Notes under the pieces: generated by a model
Told to the model about the DNA's origin: nothing
The model's database searches: none
The model's input: only the letters and a program-made list of their open reading frames with translations
In this document: positions 27,601 through 32,057 of the stretch, one piece after another
Layout of the letters: each line of letters opens with the position of its first letter
Position numbering within the stretch: position 1 is the stretch's first letter
Position numbers and translations under genes: made by a program
Assembly (NCBI GenBank): GCA_002390675.1
Contig: DGPZ01000009.1
Location: 1-32,057 of the forward strand
Length of the DNA stretch: 32,057 bases
From: Deltaproteobacteria bacterium UBA4427
GTDB lineage: Bacteria; Myxococcota_A; UBA9160; UBA4427
Direction: 5' to 3'

Positions 27601-29409
27601 AGTTCGCTCGACCTGAGCAGCGAACAGAGAAGCCACAGTAGCCGTGCGATCGAATTCCACGGCGGTCTGATTCCAGTCGTAGAGAATTCGACTTCGCTCA
27701 TCGTCCGCAAGCAAGGGCAGATTCGCGATCTCAATAGAATCATCAGAACTCGCCTGAAGCAACACGCTCAACTGATCAAGAATTCGGCGAGCATCTGTCA
27801 CATCGATCGCATCACGATCAAAGGCAAGATGAGCGGCATCGCCAGAAGGACTTACAAAGAGTCCAAGGTCCGAGCCCTTCGGCAAAGTCGTTGTCTCGGA
27901 GTCCGCATGAAGTCCGACGGTCACAGAAGTCCATCGCGCCTCCGAGAGAATCGGATCAGTGGATAGCCGTGGATCACGCGCGACCGCGTCGATCAGGAAT
28001 GTGCCCTTGTCGCGCATCTTCTCGATTTCGGCGTGCACTGCCGTCGTGACATCCGAGACCGTCGCACCACCAGCAATGGCGAGTCGCATCGGAACTCGCT
28101 TTGAGTAGAGTGGGCCTCCGGCGTCAATTCGAAGATGGAGAGCGTCTTCGCTCCAAGTCAGATCAAAATCCGAAACGCCCTGGAGGCGCGATAGATAGAC
28201 TGCGAAGCCAGCAATCAAGGCCTCGGGTCGTTCGCTAACGGAGAGTCCGGGTAGCAATGCCGCTGGATCCAGAGCGAATCGTTCAACCTGCCGCTTTTCC
28301 GAACCCACGGGAGTAGAACCACTAGAACCGTCGGCACTCTTGGAGCGGTCTGCACTTCGATACGGAGCCTCCACCGCGTCGAGACTCGCAAGCCGCCGGA
28401 CCCAGAAAGCCTCCGAGGGCGTAAGCGTTTCATTCATCGTCGAGATCGCGGTGCGATCAAGCGCATCGGTCGCGCCGATCGACTGCCCTATCGAGATCCG
28501 CACCCGTGCGGCGGCATCCTGCGGCGTGAGCGCAATCCCGCGAGGGCACGTAAAGCCGCTCAGACGAATCGCACCGTCGCCAGTCCCTACCGTCCATCCA
28601 TCATCGCCAATCGCCATGAGCGCGCCCGCGGACGTGCTTTCTGCGTCAGCGAGCGCCGCCGAACGAACGAGCAGTAGCTGCCCCCCGTGGGCAATCTTCG
28701 CCGCGCAGAAGGGATTCGCATAGCGCTCCCCGAAATCCATCGCGCGAACCCATCGCGAGAGGACTTCCGCAGAAGCGGAGAAGTCGATCAGCCCGGCGCC
28801 TTCCGGGCGCTGATGGCGTCCGTAATAGCTACGCCGCGAAAAGTCTTGTTCGATCGGATTCGTTCGCCCAGTCGCGAGCTGGCCGATCAGATCTTCGAAC
28901 CCTTCGATCGCCGCCGCATAACAACTGGTATTGATGCCCAGGGAAGTTTCGTCGCCGCCGAGGTCGAAGCGCTTCTGAACGAGGATGCGTCCTTCATCGA
29001 CGCCGCCGGTCATTTCATGAAACGTGACCCCGTACTCCGACTCGCCATTCAGAACCGCCCAGGCCGGCGTGTACATCCCGGCATAGGACGGCAGCGGTCC
29101 GTCGTGGAAGTTGATTGCAGAACGCTTCGGGAGAGCCAGCACCTCATCTGAGATGATCGAAAGATTCGTGATACTGAAGAAGTAGTCGAAGTCGACTCCA
29201 CCAAGTGCTCCCGCCAAGCTGCGACCAGGGGCACATACTTCTATGTCGGCATCCCGAGCCCAGTCGAGGATTTCGTCATTCTTTGAAACAATGCGCTGGA
29301 TGACCCACCCCTTCTCGATTAGCAGAGCGCCGCACTGCAGAAGCAATGATTCGGAGCCCGCGAGAACGCAGGAGGGAGTGGCAGGTGAGGCGGAGGTCTC
29401 GGTGCTCAA
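24640..29409 (-). CDS. NRPS loading module: formyltransferase - half C - A(Gly) split by luciferase-like monooxygenase - PCP
   Basis: A 1589-residue protein starting at TTG; an in-frame TAA lies six codons upstream. Residues 10-310 are a formyltransferase whose Asn100, His102 and Asp138 reproduce the spacing of the catalytic triad of methionyl-tRNA formyltransferase. Residues 325-595 match only the C-terminal half of a condensation domain; HHxxxDG is missing. The adenylation domain starts near 600 (A3 YTSGSTGKPKG at 740) and is interrupted at about 823-1175 by an FMN-dependent luciferase-like monooxygenase of the MupA/Atu3671 type. It resumes with NMYGPTETT at 1264 and the A10 Lys1461. The PCP serine is 1518. 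My reading of the specificity code is DILQMGMIWK, close to the glycine code. The protein probably makes a formylated, oxidised glycyl thioester for the PKS. The tail (KRRQALGRRRRRGGKKN) is strongly basic. Confidence 0.93.
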   Translation of the reverse strand: MSTETSASPATPSCVLAGSESLLLQCGALLIEKGWVIQRIVSKNDEILDWARDADIEVCAPGRSLAGALGGVDFDYFFSITNLSIISDEVLALPKRSAINFHDGPLPSYAGMYTPAWAVLNGESEYGVTFHEMTGGVDEGRILVQKRFDLGGDETSLGINTSCYAAAIEGFEDLIGQLATGRTNPIEQDFSRRSYYGRHQRPEGAGLIDFSASAEVLSRWVRAMDFGERYANPFCAAKIAHGGQLLLVRSAALADAESTSAGALMAIGDDGWTVGTGDGAIRLSGFTCPRGIALTPQDAAARVRISIGQSIGATDALDRTAISTMNETLTPSEAFWVRRLASLDAVEAPYRSADRSKSADGSSGSTPVGSEKRQVERFALDPAALLPGLSVSERPEALIAGFAVYLSRLQGVSDFDLTWSEDALHLRIDAGGPLYSKRVPMRLAIAGGATVSDVTTAVHAEIEKMRDKGTFLIDAVARDPRLSTDPILSEARWTSVTVGLHADSETTTLPKGSDLGLFVSPSGDAAHLAFDRDAIDVTDARRILDQLSVLLQASSDDSIEIANLPLLADDERSRILYDWNQTAVEFDRTATVASLFAAQVERTPDASALVFEAEELSYRELDERATRLAHHLVSLGIGPDRLVGLHLARSVDMLVGVLGVLKAGGAYVPLDPVYPEDRIAYMIEDSKASVVVTHAAASPALPFCTAEIVDLDRESSTIATRPTSPCETQSRAENLAYVIYTSGSTGKPKGVMVEHRNAVNFFVGMDERVPHDSPGNWLAVTSLSFDISVLELLWTLTRGFKVVVFADRDRATGEASAAPWRPIDMGLALWGSDAGPGPRKYELMLESAKFADERGFCAVHTPERHFGAFGGPFPNPSVTGAAIAAVTKRVQIRASSCVLPLHHPIRVAEEWAVVDNISNGRVGISFASGWQPNDFVIRPSAFANAKTSMFEGAEIVRRLWRGDAVEFENPNGNMVPTATLPRPVQEELPVWITTAGNVETFRAAGAAGVNVLTHLLGQPLEELEEKIVAYRQAAADAGHDPKKGVVTCMLHTFVGADDAEIRRIVREPMKEYLGSAMALVVDFAWSFPAFERPGGPDSKPEDVDLRSLSGDEIDAILEFAFERYYETSGLFGTPEVCERMLQRCKDADIDEIACLIDFGVDTDVVLGALEALDDVRKRVNERPVDAVEASSSDVPTADHSFAAQVEQHSITHLQCTPSHATMLLTNPETREAFSRIPHLMIGGEAFPVSLAAELDGVAAGNVTNMYGPTETTIWSSTQPVAGSPETISIGTPIANTQLYILDAHNEPLPVGVAGELWIAGEGVVRGYHERPDLTDERFVPDPFSDRDGARMYRTGDLARWTEEGRIDFLGRLDHQVKIRGYRIELGEIEARLAGMPGVREAVVIAREDVPGDVRLVGYVLVEDNKIDEGALRDGLREHLPEFMVPSNLLRLDRYPQTPNGKVDRKALPAPNEIGEVSQAAFVAPESDLEAQIATVWREVLYLEQVGVNDNFFDLGGHSLLVVQAHRKLAGVLEVSITLTDLYRFPTIAGLSEHLSKGDGSAEVAAASQERGDKRRQALGRRRRRGGKKN

Positions 29410-30010
29410 TCTCGGGCCTATCTCTTAACGGGGTTTATTGGGGGAATCGCAATAAAAACATATACATGGACCCTTCTCCTATCGAATGCCCCAGTGTTCC
29501 CCTTAACTGAAAATCACTCCTGGGTGCGAGACGAAACCGTAAACACAGCGGCCGAGGCCCAAGAAATGGATGATCTCCGCCCCCCCATTTCTCACGATTA
29601 ATATTCGTATTTATTCCACCACGCCTTCGCTGATTCGATTCGCAACAAAGGCAGCCCGTCCGCTGAGTCCAGACGTCACGCGCTCGACGTGCGATCCACG
29701 TCTGCTCGCCCGCTCTTTCGGTACCAAGAGGCCGAGATCGAAATCCGAATCGGCAAGTGAACGGCAATGCGCGCGCAAATCAGAGTCGAGCCTAACCGAA
29801 GTTTCTAAAAAAATCGGGAAGCGCCTAATAAGGCTCCGACCGGAACCTATTAAGGTGCAGCACGTCTCGGGTAAAGCTAAAGAGCAAAAGACGAACATCC
29901 GATTCGGCGTCTTGTTGGTTGACGTCGATTAGCTCCAGTGAATACAGCAACTGAATATGTTCGCCGCCAACGCACCTTAAGGGTCGAATCCGCGATCCAG
30001 AGAGACAGTC
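29410..30010. other. Divergent control region between the NRPS operon and the glycosyltransferase operon
   Basis: About 600 bases between two divergent operons, both starting with TTG codons. Overlapping open frames at 29435-29767 (minus) and 29570-29932 (plus) show no domain or coding character. An AT-rich patch at about 29585-29620 stands out from its surroundings. A weak sigma-70-like pair, TTGACG at 29919 and TACAGC at 29943, could serve the plus-strand operon. I see no convincing operator palindrome or riboswitch. The length is generous for two simple promoters, so regulatory sites or leader RNA are plausible. Confidence 0.4.
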
Positions 30011-31027
30011 TTGAAACTTCTCGTTGTCATCGTCAATTACCGCACCGCCGAGATGACGCTCGACGCAGTCGGCACCACCTTGACCGAACTCCGCAGCTAC
30101 CCGGATGCTCGCATTACGATCGTCGACAACGCTTCCGGTGATGGATCAGCGGACCGAATCGAATCAGTGACTAAAGCCAAGTCATGGGGCGATCGCGTAA
30201 GCCTAATTCGGTCAGCCAGGAATGGCGGTTTCGCATCGGGCTGTAACCAGGCGATTCGCCCTGCTCTGGCGGGCGATGACGCGCCAGACTACGTATACCT
30301 CTTGAACTCAGACGCTTTCCCGGATGCTGGCGCAATCGAACGGCTCGTTGAATACCTCGACGCGCACGCAAACGTCGGACTCGCTGGAAGTTATATCCAC
30401 GGAACCGATGCGGCACGGACGCCACATCAAACAGCCTTCCGGTTCCCGAGCCTGCTTGGTGAACTAGAAGGAGCGCTCGGCATTGGCGCCGTCACAAGGC
30501 TCCTGGAGCGTTGGGTCATAGCCCCCGCATTGCCAGAAAAAACTACCCCCGTCGACTGGCTCGCAGGCGCAAGCATGCTGATCCGCAGAGAGGTATTCGA
30601 CTCCATAGGCCTGATAGACGAAGGCTATTTTCTCTACTTCGAAGAGACTGATTTTTGTTTGCGTGCTGCCCGAAGGAATTGGCCCACTGCGTACGTCGCA
30701 GAGAGCTCAGTCGCCCACGTAGGAAGCGCTTCGACAGGCCTACAAGATATCTCGAAGCCAACGCCCACCTACTGGTACGCCTCCAGGCACCGCTACTTCA
30801 AGAAAAACCACGGACGAGCCGCGCTCTGGTCAGCGAATCTAATTTACATCATCTGCGGAACGATTCGCCGAGCCAAAACGACACTCATGCAGCGCCCCAG
30901 TCACGAGCCCCGTGGCCATATGCGCGGATTCCTCCGCTACAACCTGCTCCCTTGGCTTCGTGGAGGTACAAAAACCAATCCCCCTTCACAACCCCCGCAG
31001 CAGATCCCGAACGTGGAGAATCACTAA
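30011..31027 (+). CDS. Family 2 glycosyltransferase (WbbL/rhamnosyltransferase-like)
   Basis: A 338-residue GT-A glycosyltransferase, starting with TTG just before KLLVVIVNYRT, the canonical N-terminal strand. The nucleotide-binding DNASGDGSAD, the NGGFASGCNQAI segment and the metal-binding NSDAFPD are in place. The acceptor-side DWLAGASMLIRREVFDSIG and YFEETDFCLRA are typical of rhamnosyl and related transferases. A short hydrophobic C-terminal stretch may associate with the membrane. It would add a sugar from an activated donor to a lipid-linked polysaccharide precursor on the cytoplasmic face. It heads a plus-strand operon with the Alg14/Alg13-like pair (3-base gap). The sugar is unknown; a 6-deoxyhexose from the Gmd product is possible. 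Confidence 0.88.
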   Translation: MKLLVVIVNYRTAEMTLDAVGTTLTELRSYPDARITIVDNASGDGSADRIESVTKAKSWGDRVSLIRSARNGGFASGCNQAIRPALAGDDAPDYVYLLNSDAFPDAGAIERLVEYLDAHANVGLAGSYIHGTDAARTPHQTAFRFPSLLGELEGALGIGAVTRLLERWVIAPALPEKTTPVDWLAGASMLIRREVFDSIGLIDEGYFLYFEETDFCLRAARRNWPTAYVAESSVAHVGSASTGLQDISKPTPTYWYASRHRYFKKNHGRAALWSANLIYIICGTIRRAKTTLMQRPSHEPRGHMRGFLRYNLLPWLRGGTKTNPPSQPPQQIPNVENH

Positions 31028-31030
31028 CAC

Positions 31031-31486
31031 GTGGATACTCCAATCCGTATTATGGCCGTTGCAAGCGGTGGAGGACATTGGGTTCAACTCCAACGCGTGA
31101 TGCCCGCCTTCGAAGGGCACGATGTGACTTTCGTAACCATCAATCCTACCTACAAGGCCGACGTGCCGGGCGAGCGTGTACTGATTGTGCGCGACTCGAC
31201 ACGCTGGAATAAATTGGGCCTCATCATTCTTGGCTTTCAGATTCTTTTGAGCCTCATTCGAATTAGGCCCCACATCGTCGTTTCCACCGGCGCGGCACCA
31301 GGCTTCATGGCTATCGTGCTCGGTCGTTTGCTAGGTGCCAAGACGGTCTGGCTTGACAGTATTGCGAACGTCGAGGAAGTCTCAATGTCCGGACGAATGG
31401 TGCGCCGCTGGGCGGTGCTTTGGTTGACGCAATGGCCCCATCTCGCGACTGACGACGGCCCGAAATACGCGGGGCGCGTCTTTTGA
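31031..31486 (+). CDS. Alg14/PssD-like glycosyltransferase membrane subunit
   Basis: A 151-residue protein starting at GTG, three bases after the GT2 stop. The N-terminal VASGGGHWVQLQRV is the Alg14/PssD signature. A hydrophobic stretch (LGLIILGFQILLSLI) is followed by RPHIVVSTGAAPGFMAI and WLDSIANVEEVSMSGRMV, both typical of the family. These subunits anchor and complete a two-part GT28-type glycosyltransferase whose donor-binding half is the Alg13/PssE-like protein encoded next. Rhizobial PssD/PssE and yeast Alg14/Alg13 are the models. The stop overlaps the next start. Confidence 0.86.
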   Translation: MDTPIRIMAVASGGGHWVQLQRVMPAFEGHDVTFVTINPTYKADVPGERVLIVRDSTRWNKLGLIILGFQILLSLIRIRPHIVVSTGAAPGFMAIVLGRLLGAKTVWLDSIANVEEVSMSGRMVRRWAVLWLTQWPHLATDDGPKYAGRVF

Positions 31487-31959
31487 TTTTCGTCACCGTC
31501 GGCGCGCAAATGTCCTTCGACCGCATGATCGAATGGGTCGACGAATGGGCGATGTCCGAAAACCGAAACGACGTCGTGGCTCAGATCGGTCCTTCTGATT
31601 TCGAACCACGAACGCTGAAAGTCCTGCCCTTTATGGCCCCTCCCGAGTATCGCGAGCGCATGGCGAGTGCCGATGCGATCATTGCCCATGCCGGTATGGG
31701 CTCAATTTTAAACGCTCTTGAGCTCGCCAAGCCGATCGTCGTAATTCCGCGGCTCAGCCGACTTGGTGAAACCCGAAATGACCATCAAGTCGGAACTGCC
31801 AAACGCCTTTCGGAGGAGGGGCTCGTGCTGACAGCTAATACGCCGGGACGCCTCGCCGAACAGATGCGTGCCCTCACAGGGCGAAGTCTCTTGCAGCCAA
31901 TCGGGGCGCACGCGCAGGATTCTCTTCTCACTCGACTGCGCGACTTCGCGGAGAGCTGA
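31483..31959 (+). CDS. Alg13/PssE-like glycosyltransferase catalytic subunit
   Basis: A 158-residue protein starting at TTG, with TTGA overlapping the stop of the Alg14-like gene. IFVTVGAQMSFDRMIEWVDEW is the standard opening of this family. HAGMGSILNALELAKPIVVIPRL is the UDP-sugar-binding C-terminal motif of GT28 enzymes, followed by RNDHQVGTAKRLSEEG. It supplies the nucleotide-sugar site and needs the membrane subunit encoded just upstream. Together they transfer a hexose or uronic acid to a polyprenyl-linked saccharide. Overlapping genes and tight coupling support a 1:1 complex. Confidence 0.88.
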   Translation: MIFVTVGAQMSFDRMIEWVDEWAMSENRNDVVAQIGPSDFEPRTLKVLPFMAPPEYRERMASADAIIAHAGMGSILNALELAKPIVVIPRLSRLGETRNDHQVGTAKRLSEEGLVLTANTPGRLAEQMRALTGRSLLQPIGAHAQDSLLTRLRDFAES

Positions 31960-31962
31960 ACG

Positions 31963-32057
31963 ATGAACGAACGAACTGTTTTACGCGATGCATCGCCCTC
32001 CCCGATTCGTCCTCTCAACCGCGAACGCCTCAAGGCCTTGAGGCGTTCGCGGTTGAG
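31963..32057 (+). CDS. Start of a further gene, cut by the window end
   Basis: An ATG at 31963 sits four bases after the previous stop, with GGAGAG eight bases upstream, so a fourth operon gene begins here. About 24 codons are readable (MNERTVLRDASPSPIRPLNR...). The frame then enters the mirror half of the terminal palindrome and should not be trusted beyond about base 32035. Too little is present to name a family. Confidence 0.5.
   Translation, partial: MNERTVLRDASPSPIRPLNRERLKALRRSRL
32014..32057. repeat. Perfect 44-bp palindrome at the window end
   Basis: Two 22-base arms, centred between 32035 and 32036 with no loop, are exact reverse complements, and the right arm ends at the final base. 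The left arm lies in the start of a coding region. A loopless perfect palindrome that ends exactly with the sequence is more likely an assembly or library fold-back than a biological element. Confidence 0.85.

Noticed and set aside
29435..29932. Overlapping open frames on both strands in the divergent spacer
   Set aside because: No recognisable motifs, composition unlike neighbouring genes, and mutual overlap; most likely chance frames in a control region.
1..32057. CRISPR arrays, insertion sequences or prophage genes
   Set aside because: No regularly spaced direct repeats, transposase, integrase or phage structural motifs were seen on either strand.

Overview
This window (by eye about 57-59% GC, densely coding) reads as a Gram-negative bacterial chromosome segment. 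Supporting signs are lipobox and Tat signal peptides, a LysM/M23 lipoprotein, Wzz/BY-kinase exopolysaccharide genes and an exosortase/EpsI pair. The mix with a sphingosine-1-phosphate-lyase-like enzyme and a formylating NRPS-PKS suits an uncultured Myxococcota, Desulfobacterota or Binatota-type lineage; this placement is inference. The right end is a perfect 44-bp palindrome, which suggests a contig end rather than a natural junction.

Layout. 1-3.1 kb: end of an alkylsulfatase-like MBL hydrolase, a phosphotransferase and a lipoprotein alpha/beta hydrolase. 3.2-5.7 kb: tRNA-Arg(CCT), a NlpD/EnvC-like LysM-M23 lipoprotein and a coupled pair of secreted proteins of unknown function. 6.0-8.5 kb: an MDR oxidoreductase and an S1P-lyase-like PLP enzyme. 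8.5-11.7 kb: GDP-mannose 4,6-dehydratase flanked by two stretches of decayed coding sequence. 11.7-13.1 kb: a Tat-exported aldo/keto reductase with a C-terminal cysteine-rich ferredoxin-like region.

The centre of interest is a minus-strand gene series from 29.4 to 13.2 kb: NRPS, PKS, BY-kinase-like ATPase, Wzz/GumC chain-length protein, exosortase-like protein, EpsI, phosphopantetheinyl transferase. From the BY-kinase onward neighbours overlap by 1-4 nt or are 4 nt apart, so this looks like one operon that couples a small N-formyl peptide-polyketide assembly line to exopolysaccharide export machinery. The NRPS has an N-terminal formyltransferase, half a condensation domain, an adenylation domain whose ten-residue code reads as glycine, a luciferase-like monooxygenase inserted between adenylation motifs A4 and A5, a carrier domain and a very basic tail. 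The PKS is KS-AT-KR-DH-ACP-TE, with the DH apparently inserted inside the KR. The inferred product is a formylated, possibly N-hydroxylated, glycine extended by one malonyl unit. The exosortase-like protein contains no cysteine at all and so cannot be a conventional cysteine transpeptidase.

A divergent plus-strand operon from 30.0 kb holds a GT2 glycosyltransferase, an Alg14/PssD-like and an Alg13/PssE-like subunit, and the start of another gene. With gmd this makes 9-32 kb a surface-polysaccharide locus with an embedded natural-product pathway.
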